Origin: Halomonas sp. ALS9
GTDB taxonomy: Bacteria; Pseudomonadota; Gammaproteobacteria; Pseudomonadales; Halomonadaceae
Assembly (NCBI RefSeq): GCF_001651035.1
Contig: NZ_LXRG01000201.1
Span: forward strand, 124,001-188,000
Length of the DNA stretch: 64,000 bases
Direction: 5' to 3'
The first letter of the stretch is position 1; each line of letters opens with the position of its first letter. Made by a program: the position numbers and the translations under genes. This document shows positions 8,966 to 17,925 of this stretch, one piece after another. Under the pieces are notes generated by a model, which had not been told where the DNA came from, ran no database searches, and saw only the letters and a program-made list of their open reading frames with translations.

Positions 8966-9883
8966 ATGTGGGCATTTGTTTTAAAGCGCACGCTAATAGC
9001 GCTAAGCGTCGCTCTGACTATTTCAGTTCTTTGTTTTAGTTTGCTGCAGCTCTCAGGAGACTTGGCGCTCTCCATTGGTGGCCCCGAAGCCACCGCCGAA
9101 CAGGTTGAGCAAATTCGCGTTGAATACGGCCTGGATCGCCCGGTAGTACAGCAATTTACAACGTGGCTATGGGGGGCGGTGCAGCTCGATTTTGGGCGTT
9201 CTTACTACTACCAAAGCGAGGTAATGGATTTAGTCGTTGAGCGCCTACCGGTGACAATGACGCTAGGCATATTGGCCTTAGCGATTGCGTTGGGTGTTTC
9301 TATTCCCCTAGGCGTGGTGGCTGCGCTCAAGCGGGGCAGTTGGATTGACCGAGCGGCCATGACGATTGCGGTTACCGGGCAGGCAATGCCCAACTTCTGG
9401 TTTGGCTTAACGCTGATCATCGTGTTTGCCGTCAAGCTGCAGTGGTTTCCTGCGGCGGGCAGCGATAGCTGGCAAGGCTTTGTGCTTCCTGCCATTGCGC
9501 TGGGCTATTACGCCACCCCCGCCATGATGCGGCTAACCCGCAGCGGCATGCTGGAAGTGCTAGAAGCGGACTACATTCGCACCGCACGAGCTAAAGGGCT
9601 GCGCACCGGCACGGTGATCTTCAAACACGCCCTACGCAATGCGGTTATCCCAGTGGTCGCGCTGGCCGCTGTAGAGCTGGGGTTTATGCTCGGCGGCTCG
9701 GTGGTCATCGAGACCGTTTTTTCGCTACGCGGCCTGGGGCAACTGGCCTGGAACGCTATTTCCCGCAATGACTACCCGGTGGTTCAGGCCATCGTGCTGA
9801 TTATTGCGCTGTTCTATATCGTGCTGACGCTGCTTGCCGACATTCTCAACGCAGTACTCGACCCACGCCTGCGCGCACGCTAA
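8966..9883 (+). CDS. Dipeptide-type ABC transporter permease 1 (DppB family)
   Basis: Inner-membrane permease of 305 residues, begun at ATG 8966 after the ribosome-binding site AAGGGG. The N-terminal helix is followed by a periplasmic region with EYGLDRPVVQQF and LDFGRSYYY, typical of DppB-like proteins. The EAA loop is in ADYIRTARAKGLRTGTVIFK. It follows the binding-protein gene by 75 bases; I see no terminator in that gap. It should form the transport channel together with the 9895 product. Confidence 0.87.
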   Translation: MWAFVLKRTLIALSVALTISVLCFSLLQLSGDLALSIGGPEATAEQVEQIRVEYGLDRPVVQQFTTWLWGAVQLDFGRSYYYQSEVMDLVVERLPVTMTLGILALAIALGVSIPLGVVAALKRGSWIDRAAMTIAVTGQAMPNFWFGLTLIIVFAVKLQWFPAAGSDSWQGFVLPAIALGYYATPAMMRLTRSGMLEVLEADYIRTARAKGLRTGTVIFKHALRNAVIPVVALAAVELGFMLGGSVVIETVFSLRGLGQLAWNAISRNDYPVVQAIVLIIALFYIVLTLLADILNAVLDPRLRAR

Positions 9884-9894
9884 CGGAGAACACC

Positions 9895-10803
9895 ATGGCA
9901 CAGATTCTTTCCCCCCAGGTGGCTTCAGAGCAGCACTTGGTTGCTCATTGGCAGTCGCGCCTGTTTCGCAGCACGCTTAATAACCGCAGTTTAGCCATCG
10001 GCCTCTTAATCATTGCCTCGTTAGGGATTGTTGCGCTGCTGGCCCCCTGGCTGGCTCCCCATGATCCCTATTTGCAGAACACCGCAAATCGCATGGTGCC
10101 GCCTTTTTGGCATGACACCGGAAGCTGGACACATCCATTAGGCACCGACCGCCTTGGCCGTGACTACCTGAGCCGACTGATCTATGGCACCCGGATTTCA
10201 CTGTTTATCGGGCTGGTGGTTGCGCTGATATCCGGGCTAATTGGCACCACTATGGGCGTGTTGGCGGGCTACTTTGGCGGGCGCGTTGATGCCGTAGTGA
10301 GCTACCTACTCACCACCCGCCTGGCCATGCCGGTGGTACTCGTGGCATTGGCCATGGCCTCACTGATTGGCGGATCAATGCTAACCGTCACGCTACTACT
10401 GGGGCTGCTGCTATGGGATCGGTTTGCAGTCGTTGCCCGTTCGGCCACTCAGCAACTGCGCGATGCCGAGTATGTACAGGCTGCCCAGGCGCTAGGCTGT
10501 CCGCTGCCGTATATTTTGCTGCGCGAAGTACTCCCCAATATTGCTGGCGCGTTGATTGTCGTGGCCACCCTCGAGGTTGCCAATGCTATTTTGCTCGAAG
10601 CAACCCTGTCATTTCTGGGCATGGGCGTGCAGCCACCTTCGCCCTCCTGGGGGCTAATGATCGCTGAAGGCAAAACCTATATGTTCTTTCAGCCCTGGGT
10701 GATTACGATTCCCGGCTGCGCGCTGTTTGTTCTGGTGCTGGCGATTAACTTGCTGGGTGATGGATTGCGCGATCTCAGCGCACCGGGAGGCCGCAATGAG
10801 TAA
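9895..10803 (+). CDS. Dipeptide-type ABC transporter permease 2 (DppC family)
   Basis: Second permease of 302 residues, starting 11 bases after its partner with CGGAG upstream. It has the family's long N-terminus, HPLGTDRLGRDYLSRLIYG (DppC signature), several helices and an EAA loop near EYVQAAQALGCPLPYILLRE. The C-terminal NLLGDGLRDLSAP is the standard ending of DppC/OppC proteins. Its stop codon overlaps the next gene's start region (8 bases). Confidence 0.88.
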   Translation: MAQILSPQVASEQHLVAHWQSRLFRSTLNNRSLAIGLLIIASLGIVALLAPWLAPHDPYLQNTANRMVPPFWHDTGSWTHPLGTDRLGRDYLSRLIYGTRISLFIGLVVALISGLIGTTMGVLAGYFGGRVDAVVSYLLTTRLAMPVVLVALAMASLIGGSMLTVTLLLGLLLWDRFAVVARSATQQLRDAEYVQAAQALGCPLPYILLREVLPNIAGALIVVATLEVANAILLEATLSFLGMGVQPPSPSWGLMIAEGKTYMFFQPWVITIPGCALFVLVLAINLLGDGLRDLSAPGGRNE

Positions 10804-11845
10804 TCTATCAACTGCTGAGCATTCAGCAGCGACAAGCTCTCCCCTACTGACGGTTAAACAGCTACGCGTCGACTTGCCTGTGGCAAAGGGCACCCTTCAC
10901 GCGGTACGGGGTATCGACTTTCACGTTGAGCGTGGAGAAATGCTCTGCCTGGTGGGCGAATCGGGCTGCGGTAAATCGATGACCTCGCTGGCATTAATGG
11001 GCCTGCTGCCGCGTAAGGCGCAAGTAAACGCCAACTGCCTCAATTTTGACGGCGTTGATCTGCTTACGGTTTCGGAGCGCGAGCGGAGCAATTTGCGCGG
11101 CGCGCGTATGGCGATGATTTTCCAAGAACCCATGACCGCGCTCAACCCCGCATACACCCTAGGCAACCAGCTCTGCGAAGCCCTCCGCCGTCACCAGCGG
11201 GTATCGCGGAAAGCGGCTCATGATCGCGCCCTCTATTTGCTTGAGCGGGTAGGCATCAGCGCCGCCGAAGAGCGTATGCGCCAATATCCTCACCAACTTT
11301 CTGGCGGGCTGCGCCAACGGGTGATGATCGCTATGGCGCTGATGTGTGAACCTGATCTGATCATTGCCGATGAACCCACCACTGCATTAGACGTGACGAT
11401 TCAGGCGCAAATTCTGCACCTGTTGCGCGACTTACAGCAGGAGTTTGGCACAGCGATCATTTTCATCACTCATGACCTGGGCGTCGTTGCACGCATCGCC
11501 GACCGGGTCGCCGTGATGTATGCCGGCGAAGTGATTGAAACCGCTTCAGCCAAAGCGCTCTTTCAAGCCCCCAGCCATCCCTACACCCAGGGATTACTGC
11601 GCTGTATACCGACACCTGGCAAAACACTGCCGGGCAGCCGCTTACAGGCAATTCAGGGCGTAGTGCCCAGCTTGGTAGAGAAGGTTAACGGCTGCGCCTT
11701 TTGTAATCGCTGCGACCAAGCGGATGAGCGATGCCACACCACACCGCCCTTGCACGCCGTCGCAGATGGGCACTTGTCGCGCTGCCATTATGCGCAACAG
11801 CTGGCGAAACCAGCGCCGTTAAACGCTCAGGAGGAACCGTTATGA
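10796..11845 (+). CDS. Dipeptide ABC transporter ATPase, DppD type
   Basis: ATPase of 349 residues. Walker A is GESGCGKS (about 54-61), the signature LSGGLRQRV and Walker [13 protein letters not shown] are intact, and the C-terminal oligopeptide-ATPase extension with Cys-rich [15 protein letters not shown] is present; such cysteines bind an iron-sulfur cluster in some DppD proteins. The start at 10796 is taken because translation then begins 8 bases before the end of the permease gene. It acts with the 11842 product on the cytoplasmic face of the permeases. Confidence 0.88.
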   Translation: MSNLSTAEHSAATSSPLLTVKQLRVDLPVAKGTLHAVRGIDFHVERGEMLCLVGESGCGKSMTSLALMGLLPRKAQVNANCLNFDGVDLLTVSERERSNLRGARMAMIFQEPMTALNPAYTLGNQLCEALRRHQRVSRKAAHDRALYLLERVGISAAEERMRQYPHQLSGGLRQRVMIAMALMCEPDLIIADEPTTALDVTIQAQILHLLRDLQQEFGTAIIFITHDLGVVARIADRVAVMYAGEVIETASAKALFQAPSHPYTQGLLRCIPTPGKTLPGSRLQAIQGVVPSLVEKVNGCAFCNRCDQADERCHTTPPLHAVADGHLSRCHYAQQLAKPAPLNAQEEPL

Positions 11846-12855
11846 GTAGCCCCACCGCTGCCACCAACAGTGTTGCCCCTCTCGCTCTGGAACTCTGCGC
11901 GCTGTCCAAAACGTTCAAGTTGGGCGGCGGCATGCTGCATAAGAGCCAAACCTTAAAAGCCGTCAATGATGTCTCGCTGCGCGTTCCCCGCGGCCAAGTG
12001 ATGGGGCTGGTGGGCGAGTCCGGCTGCGGTAAAAGCACCTTGGCCAAAATGCTACTGGGGCTGACGAAACCCAGCGGGGGCGATGTATTGATCAACGGTA
12101 AAGCGATTGTGAATGCTAATCAAAAAGCACTCGCTCGCCATATTCAGCCAATATTCCAGGATCCTTACTCGTCACTTAACCCACGCCAACGGATTGCTCA
12201 AATCGTCGGCCTACCACTGCGCATTCATGCCATTGGCACACCCAAGGAACAGGCGGCCAAAGTGGATGAAATGCTCGATATGGTTGGGCTGCCCAAACGC
12301 GCTGCCCAGCAATACCCAGGGCAAATGTCGGGAGGGCAACGCCAGCGGGTGGCGATTGCCCGGGCACTGATTATGCGCCCTGACTTGGTGATTTGTGATG
12401 AGCCCACTTCAGCGCTGGATGTATCGGTTCAGGCCCAGATCCTCAACCTGCTGCTCGACCTGAAAGATGAATTTGGCCTCACCTACCTGTTTATCAGCCA
12501 CAATCTTGCTGTGGTGGAACATCTCGCGGATCGGCTCGCGGTGATGTATCTGGGGCGAATTGTGGAAGAGGGCACCCGCGAGCAAATATTTAACGCCCCA
12601 CGCCACCCGTATACCCAAGCGCTGCTGGCTTCCGCGCTTACCCCAGAACCTGGCTTGGGCGTGCCCGATATCGGCCTCGGGGCGGGCCAACCCGACCCTA
12701 CGCAACCTCCTTCCGGCTGTGCTTTTCACCCTCGATGCCCAGTCGCGAAGCCGCAATGTTCACAGCAGTCGCCAGCGCTCAGCGCTATTGCTCAGGGTAC
12801 TGCTCAGGCTACTCATCAGGGCAGCCAGGCCCGTGTCGCCTGCCACTTTGCCTAA
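11842..12855 (+). CDS. Dipeptide ABC transporter ATPase, DppF type
   Basis: ATPase of 337 residues with Walker [10 protein letters not shown] (about 58-66), MSGGQRQRVAIARAL and VICDEPTSALD. The C-terminal extension has GCAFHPRCPVAKPQC, as in DppF/OppF. The start at ATG 11842 overlaps the previous stop (ATGA) and has AGGAGG upstream; an in-frame start at 11731 would lie inside dppD-like coding sequence. Residue positions needed for ATP hydrolysis look complete. Completes the ABC importer that began at 7373. Confidence 0.88.
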   Translation: MSSPTAATNSVAPLALELCALSKTFKLGGGMLHKSQTLKAVNDVSLRVPRGQVMGLVGESGCGKSTLAKMLLGLTKPSGGDVLINGKAIVNANQKALARHIQPIFQDPYSSLNPRQRIAQIVGLPLRIHAIGTPKEQAAKVDEMLDMVGLPKRAAQQYPGQMSGGQRQRVAIARALIMRPDLVICDEPTSALDVSVQAQILNLLLDLKDEFGLTYLFISHNLAVVEHLADRLAVMYLGRIVEEGTREQIFNAPRHPYTQALLASALTPEPGLGVPDIGLGAGQPDPTQPPSGCAFHPRCPVAKPQCSQQSPALSAIAQGTAQATHQGSQARVACHFA

Positions 12856-12893
12856 ACACGCTTAATCAATGCCTAACATTTAAAGGAACGCTT

Positions 12894-14315
12894 ATGACGC
12901 GCCAACACGCCCTGGACAATGCCAAAGCCTATTTTGAGAGTGGCGAGTTTTATGCTCAGCTTGCCCCGCGCATCGCCATCCGCAGTGAAAGCCAGGAATC
13001 GAATAGGCAGGAAGAGCTTCGCCGCTATCTTACTGAACAGATCATTCCGGATATTGAGCAGCTCGGTTTTAGCTGGGAAATTGTTGATAACCCGGCTGAA
13101 GGGTTTGGGCCGTTTCTGCTTGCTGAGCGCCTTGAGCCAGAAGCCTCGTTCAGCGTATTAACTTACGGCCATGGCGATGTCATCCGCGGCTATGACGACC
13201 AGTGGGCTGAAGGGCTTTCGCCCTGGAAAATCACCCAGCAAGGGGATCGCTGGTACGGGCGTGGCACGGCGGATAACAAAGGCCAGCACACCATCAATTT
13301 AGCCGCGCTGGGCTGCGTACTGAAAGCCAGCAACGGGCGCCTGGGCTATAACGTCAAGCTGGTGCTGGAGATGGGCGAGGAAACCGGGTCACCGGGGCTA
13401 AAAGAAGTCTGCCACCGCTATCGCGAGCGTTTAGCGGCCGACGTGTTTATTGGCTCAGACGGGCCCCGCCTGGACGCCGAATCGCCGACGCTATTTTTAG
13501 GCTCACGGGGTTCTTTCAATTTCGATCTTAAACTACAGGCCCGTGAAGGCGCTCACCACTCTGGCAACTGGGGCGGCGTATTAAAAAACCCGGCTGTGCG
13601 CCTGGCCAATGCTCTCGCTACACTGGTGGATGCCAACGGCGTGATTCAAATTCAAGGGTTACGGCCAGAGCCTATTCCTGACGCCGTGCGCAGTGCCCTT
13701 GCCTCACTCAAAGTAGGCGTCGGCGACAATGCCCCAGCGATTGATACGGACTGGGGCGAGCCAGGGCTCTCCCCCGCTGAGCGGTTATTCGGCTGGAACA
13801 CCTTAGAAGTGCTCGCTATGAAGGCGGGTAACCCCGATGCGCCGGCCAATGCGATTCCACCCCACGCCTACGCCCATTGCCAACTGCGTTATGTAGTGGG
13901 CAGCGATCAGGATAACTTTCTTACCCATTTACGCCACCACCTGGATCAACATGGCTTTAGCGATATTGAGGTGAGCGCGGCACGCATGTCGCAAATGGCC
14001 GCAACTAGGCTTGATCCTGAAGACCCCTGGGTTGACTGGGCATTAACCTCCATCCAACGCTCAACGAACAAGCAACCCACGCTACTCCCCAACCTGGGTG
14101 GCTCGTTACCCAACGATGTGTTTGCTGAAACACTGGGCTTACCCACCCTATGGGTGCCGCACTCCTACCCCGCCTGTTCTCAGCATGCCCCCGACGAACA
14201 CCTGCTGGGCAGCATCGCCGCCGAAGCACTGCTTTTGATGGCGGGGCTTTTCTGGGATCTTAGCACCCAGGGGGCAGCGATTAAAAAGGAGCGAGCGTCA
14301 TGCAAGAGCCACTAA
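12894..14315 (+). CDS. M20-family metallopeptidase
   Basis: Zinc peptidase of 473 residues, with ATG 12894 behind AAAGGA. Likely metal and catalytic residues are visible: H93 and D95 in YGHGDVI, D127 in GRGTADNKGQ, and E162/E163 in EMGEETGSPG, followed by a dimerisation-domain segment SRGSFNFDLKLQ. M20 enzymes cleave dipeptides, acylated amino acids or peptide termini. Lying directly behind the peptide importer, it probably acts on imported substrate in the cytoplasm; no signal peptide is seen. The exact specificity cannot be read from the sequence. Its 3' end overlaps the next peptidase gene by 16 bases. Confidence 0.86.
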   Translation: MTRQHALDNAKAYFESGEFYAQLAPRIAIRSESQESNRQEELRRYLTEQIIPDIEQLGFSWEIVDNPAEGFGPFLLAERLEPEASFSVLTYGHGDVIRGYDDQWAEGLSPWKITQQGDRWYGRGTADNKGQHTINLAALGCVLKASNGRLGYNVKLVLEMGEETGSPGLKEVCHRYRERLAADVFIGSDGPRLDAESPTLFLGSRGSFNFDLKLQAREGAHHSGNWGGVLKNPAVRLANALATLVDANGVIQIQGLRPEPIPDAVRSALASLKVGVGDNAPAIDTDWGEPGLSPAERLFGWNTLEVLAMKAGNPDAPANAIPPHAYAHCQLRYVVGSDQDNFLTHLRHHLDQHGFSDIEVSAARMSQMAATRLDPEDPWVDWALTSIQRSTNKQPTLLPNLGGSLPNDVFAETLGLPTLWVPHSYPACSQHAPDEHLLGSIAAEALLLMAGLFWDLSTQGAAIKKERASCKSH

Positions 14316-15472
14316 TACAGCAAGCATGTGATTGGCTAAGGGGACAGCAGCAGGCGATGATTGACTGCTTAGAGGCCCTGGTGAATATCGATTCCAACAG
14401 CGACGACAAAGCCGGCAATGATGCGGTCGCCGACCTGATCACCCAATGGCTTGAGCAGGATGGCATCACCGTGATACGTCACCAGCGCCCAGACTCAGGC
14501 GATATTTTAGAGGCACAGCTGGGGGGAACTGACCAAGGCCATGCGCTACTGATGGGCCATCGGGATACGGTGTTTCCCACTGGCACTGTGGCAGGCCGCG
14601 GCTATAGCCAGAAAGACAACCTTGGCTATGGCCCTGGCGTTGCCGATATGAAAAGCGGCCTGGTGATGAACTGTTTTGTGCTACGCGCGTTGAGCCGCCT
14701 GCCCACTTGCCCCCTCCCCGTTCGCGCCCTGTTTACCGCCGATGAGGAGATAGGCTCGCCGGATGGACGGGCGTTTATTGAAGCCGCCGCCCAGGGGGCA
14801 CGCGCTGTCTTGAACGTTGAGCCGGGGCGTGTCAGCGGCAATGTGGTCACTGGGCGAAAAGGCGGCGCCGGTTTTGTGATCAATGTCACCGGCAAAGCCG
14901 CCCACTCCGGCGTTAGCCACGCCGATGGCGCCAGCGCCATCGAAGCACTGGCTCGAAAAATCATCCAACTGCATGCCTTAACCGATTACGCGGCAGGCAT
15001 CACCACTAACGTAGGCACCATCACCGGCGGCGTATCCCGCAACACCGTCGCGCCTTCGGCTTCCGCGCAGTTGGATATTCGTTTTGTTACCACCGCCCAG
15101 CGCGACCAGCTTTATCAAGCCATTGAGGCGATTATCGCTGAACCAGACCTTCTCGGCACGGTGGCCACCATTGAGCAGACATCAGAGTTTTACCCTCTCG
15201 AAGAGCCTATGAGCAGCGCGCTGTTTGCGCTTTATCAGGCCCAAGCTCAGGCCATTGGATTTGCTGTTGACGGCGAATTCACCGGCGGCTGTTCTGATGC
15301 AGGCTGGACGGCCAGCTTGGGCATCCCCACTCTGTGTGGCCTAGGCCCCGTCGGCGCAAAAATGCACACTGATGAGGAGTACTGCTTACTTGATACGCTG
15401 GTGCCGCGCACGCAAGCTCTGGCCGCTACGCTATTGAATTTACACAATATGTCAGCTGCTTTTGAGCGATAG
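14300..15472 (+). CDS. M20-family peptidase, carboxypeptidase G2-like
   Basis: Second M20 enzyme, 390 residues, from a different subfamily (glutamate carboxypeptidase/CPG2-like). Metal-site residues: H87 and D89 in MGHRDTVFPTG, D116 in GPGVADMKSG, E149/E150 in TADEEIGSPDG, plus a dimerisation domain beginning at GGAGFVINVTGKAAHSG. CPG2-like enzymes remove C-terminal glutamate from peptides or folates; unlike secreted CPG2 this protein shows no signal peptide. Start ATG 14300 follows AAAAAGGAG and overlaps the upstream gene, so it is the last gene of the importer operon. A glutamyl-peptide or aminoacyl-conjugate substrate is a guess. Confidence 0.86.
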   Translation: MQEPLIQQACDWLRGQQQAMIDCLEALVNIDSNSDDKAGNDAVADLITQWLEQDGITVIRHQRPDSGDILEAQLGGTDQGHALLMGHRDTVFPTGTVAGRGYSQKDNLGYGPGVADMKSGLVMNCFVLRALSRLPTCPLPVRALFTADEEIGSPDGRAFIEAAAQGARAVLNVEPGRVSGNVVTGRKGGAGFVINVTGKAAHSGVSHADGASAIEALARKIIQLHALTDYAAGITTNVGTITGGVSRNTVAPSASAQLDIRFVTTAQRDQLYQAIEAIIAEPDLLGTVATIEQTSEFYPLEEPMSSALFALYQAQAQAIGFAVDGEFTGGCSDAGWTASLGIPTLCGLGPVGAKMHTDEEYCLLDTLVPRTQALAATLLNLHNMSAAFER

Positions 15473-15552
15473 ATTGGCGAAGTCCTCCTTAGACAGCTAC
15501 CTTAAATGGGCAACGCTATACACTATTTCCATGGACTCGGGAGAACATCACT

Positions 15553-16104
15553 ATGCGCTATTCCACTATACGTTTCTCAACACCGCTTACCGCTATTGCC
15601 GCCTCGCTGCTGCTCGCCACTTCAGCGGCCCAGGCCAATGAAACGCTCGATGTCGAGATGCATAAAGTCAGCGCCGAAGGTAATGAAGCGTCAATCGGTA
15701 CCGTATCCCTTGAACATACGGATCTCGGTTTATTGCTGACACCTTCACTCACGGGACTTGAGCCCGGTGTTTACGGTTTTCACGTTCACCAGAATGCTAG
15801 CTGTGATCCCGCTGAGAACGACAGCGGCGAAATGACCGCTGCCCTATCGGCTGGCGGCCACTATGATCCCGAAGAAACCGGCACGCACCAAGGCCCCTAT
15901 GGAGAAGGTCATTTAGGCGACCTGCCGGTGCTAACGGTTAATGAAGATGGCGAAGCCAATCTCCCCGTCTTGGCCCCGCGCTTGAGCATGGAAGATATGC
16001 CCGGCCGCAGCCTGATGATTCACGAAGGCGGTGACACCTACGCAGATGAGCCACACCTGGGTGGAGGTGGTACTCGCATGGCCTGTGGTGTCGTGGAGTC
16101 CTAA
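15553..16104 (+). CDS. sodC: Periplasmic Cu,Zn superoxide dismutase
   Basis: Preprotein of 183 residues with a signal peptide (cleavage near AQA-NE, about residue 29). All metal ligands of bacterial SodC are found: copper by H77 and H79 (GFHVHQ), H103 (GGHYDP) and H157 (MIHEGGD); zinc by H103, H112, H120 and D123 (HLGDLP); the structural disulfide is C84-C178. It turns superoxide into peroxide and oxygen in the periplasm. Start ATG 15553 has GGGAGA upstream. A strong terminator follows. No regulatory element is obvious in the 80 bases before it. Confidence 0.95.
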   Translation: MRYSTIRFSTPLTAIAASLLLATSAAQANETLDVEMHKVSAEGNEASIGTVSLEHTDLGLLLTPSLTGLEPGVYGFHVHQNASCDPAENDSGEMTAALSAGGHYDPEETGTHQGPYGEGHLGDLPVLTVNEDGEANLPVLAPRLSMEDMPGRSLMIHEGGDTYADEPHLGGGGTRMACGVVES

Positions 16105-16132
16105 ACGTCAGCGATCACCTTGATCAGATGAA

Positions 16133-16162
16133 ACGGGCAGCCTCTAGGCTGTCCGTTTTTTT
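16133..16162 (+). terminator. Rho-independent terminator of sodC
   Basis: A 10-base-pair stem (ACGGGCAGCC against GGCTGTCCGT, one G-T pair) with the loop TCTA is followed by a run of seven T. It lies 28 bases behind the sodC stop. Confidence 0.9.
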
Positions 16163-16293
16163 GCTTACCGCCCACTAAAGTCTAACTGTGATTTTATAGC
16201 GCTTATCTGTACATTCAGCCCTGCTAAAGAAGTGCCTGCTTGTGTGCTAATTGGCATGCTCGCCCATCCCCCTCACTGCTCTAGGTACCTTAG

Positions 16294-17760
16294 ATGATCA
16301 CCTTTATCGTATCGATCCTGCTGCTGATAGCGGGCTACTTTACCTATGGGAAGTTCGTTGAACGCGTGTTTGTGACTGACCGCAAACGTCAGACGCCCGC
16401 CTTCAGCATGCGCGACAACATCGACTACGTGCCGATGAACACTACGCGCAACTCGCTGATTCAGTTATTGAACATTGCCGGTGTGGGCCCCATTTTCGGC
16501 CCCATTCTTGGCGCGCTTTATGGCCCGGTCGCCTTTGTATGGATTGTAATTGGGTGCATCTTTGCCGGTGCCGTGCATGATTATCTGACCGGTATGATCT
16601 CGATTCGCAACCACGGCGCCCACTTGCCGCAACTAGCGGGGAAGTTTCTTGGCAAAGCGATGAAGCATGTGGTCAATGGCTTCGCGATTCTACTCCTTCT
16701 GCTGGTAGGCACCGTCTTTGTGACCTCGCCTGCGGCGCTGCTGGCCAATATGACCTCGCTGTCGCTGACGCTGATCATTGTCGCCATCTTTATTTACTAC
16801 CTGATCGCCACGCTGCTGCCAATTGATAAAGTCATTGGCCGTATTTACCCCTACTTTGGCGCTCTGCTGCTGTTCAGTGCCGCAGGTATTGGTATTGGCT
16901 TGATTGTCACGGGCGCGCCGATCCCCGAGCTTTCGTTCCAAAACATGCACCCAGACGCTGCGCCGATTTTCCCGCTACTGTTTTTAACTATCTCCTGTGG
17001 CGCACTTTCCGGTTTTCATGCCACCCAAACACCGATCATTTCGCGCACCACGCAAAACGAAACCAATGGCCGCAAAATCTTCTACGGCATGATGATCACC
17101 GAAGGCATCATCGCGATGATCTGGGCAGCCGCCGCCATGAGCCTGTTTTACGGCGACCAGTCACTCTCCGACGTCCTGGCTGCCGGTGGCCCTGCCGCAG
17201 TGGTAAGCGAAGTGTCTACCACCATGCTTGGCGCGATCGGCGGTACCTTGGCCGTGCTCGGCGTTATTGTGCTGCCGATCACTTCGGGCGATACCGCTTT
17301 CCGCAGCGCGCGGATGATTATTGCTGACTATATTAAGATCGATCAGAAGCCGGTGATTAAGCGCATCATGGTTGCCCTGCCGCTGTTTGTGGTTTCCTAC
17401 GCCTTAACCCATATGGACTTCACGTTGCTGTGGCGCTACTTCTCCTGGGCCAACCAAACCACCGCCGTCATCGCGCTGTGGGTAGGCACCATGTACCTAG
17501 TGCTATCACGTAAGCCTCACTGGATCACTTCGATCCCGGCGACCTTTATGACCATGGCAACGTTCACCTACTTAGCCTACGCGCCAATTGGTTTTGGTCT
17601 GCCGCTGCAGCTAAGCTACGTGGTCGCCGCGCTGGGTACGCTGATTTGCATCGCGCTGTTTATGAAGCGTGTACGCCGCTTAAGCCGAGCGACCTTTGCC
17701 GTGGACGAGCCGGTGCCGGGCCAGGTCACAGGCAGCAGTGAGGCGCTAGCAGCGAAATAG
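16294..17760 (+). CDS. CstA-family (carbon starvation) membrane transporter, short form
   Basis: Polytopic inner-membrane protein of 488 residues with about 12 hydrophobic segments. Family motifs include MRDNIDYVPMNTTRNSL, GPIFGPILGALYGP and CGALSGFHATQTPI, which identify the CstA family (peptide or pyruvate uptake in E. coli CstA and BtsT). It is well below the roughly 700 residues of those two and belongs to the compact subfamily that lacks the long C-terminal part. The ATG at 16294 has only a weak ribosome-binding site (GGTACC). It seems to be transcribed alone, ending at the shared hairpin at 17782-17826. Substrate unknown; pyruvate or peptides are the family precedents. Confidence 0.86.
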   Translation: MITFIVSILLLIAGYFTYGKFVERVFVTDRKRQTPAFSMRDNIDYVPMNTTRNSLIQLLNIAGVGPIFGPILGALYGPVAFVWIVIGCIFAGAVHDYLTGMISIRNHGAHLPQLAGKFLGKAMKHVVNGFAILLLLLVGTVFVTSPAALLANMTSLSLTLIIVAIFIYYLIATLLPIDKVIGRIYPYFGALLLFSAAGIGIGLIVTGAPIPELSFQNMHPDAAPIFPLLFLTISCGALSGFHATQTPIISRTTQNETNGRKIFYGMMITEGIIAMIWAAAAMSLFYGDQSLSDVLAAGGPAAVVSEVSTTMLGAIGGTLAVLGVIVLPITSGDTAFRSARMIIADYIKIDQKPVIKRIMVALPLFVVSYALTHMDFTLLWRYFSWANQTTAVIALWVGTMYLVLSRKPHWITSIPATFMTMATFTYLAYAPIGFGLPLQLSYVVAALGTLICIALFMKRVRRLSRATFAVDEPVPGQVTGSSEALAAK

Positions 17761-17781
17761 CTAGACGCTGACTACGCCATC

Positions 17782-17826
17782 AAAAAGGGCACACACCCAC
17801 CACGTAAGCGTGTTTGGTGTGTGCCC
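17782..17826 (-). terminator. Terminator hairpin between convergent genes
   Basis: A perfect 11-base-pair stem (GGGCACACACC at 17787-17797, GGTGTGTGCCC at 17816-17826) encloses a loop with its own small CACG/CGTG stem. Read on the reverse strand it is followed by five T, so it ends the phytase-like gene; on the forward strand it may also slow transcripts of the CstA-family gene. Confidence 0.8.
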
Positions 17827-17925
17827 TCACTTCTTCTACTACCTCGTTTAACCTCCTTTTTCGCTCCTACTCCTCGTCTTTATCGTTTCCATACTGTTGT
17901 CGTATCGCCCCATACAGACAGGGAG

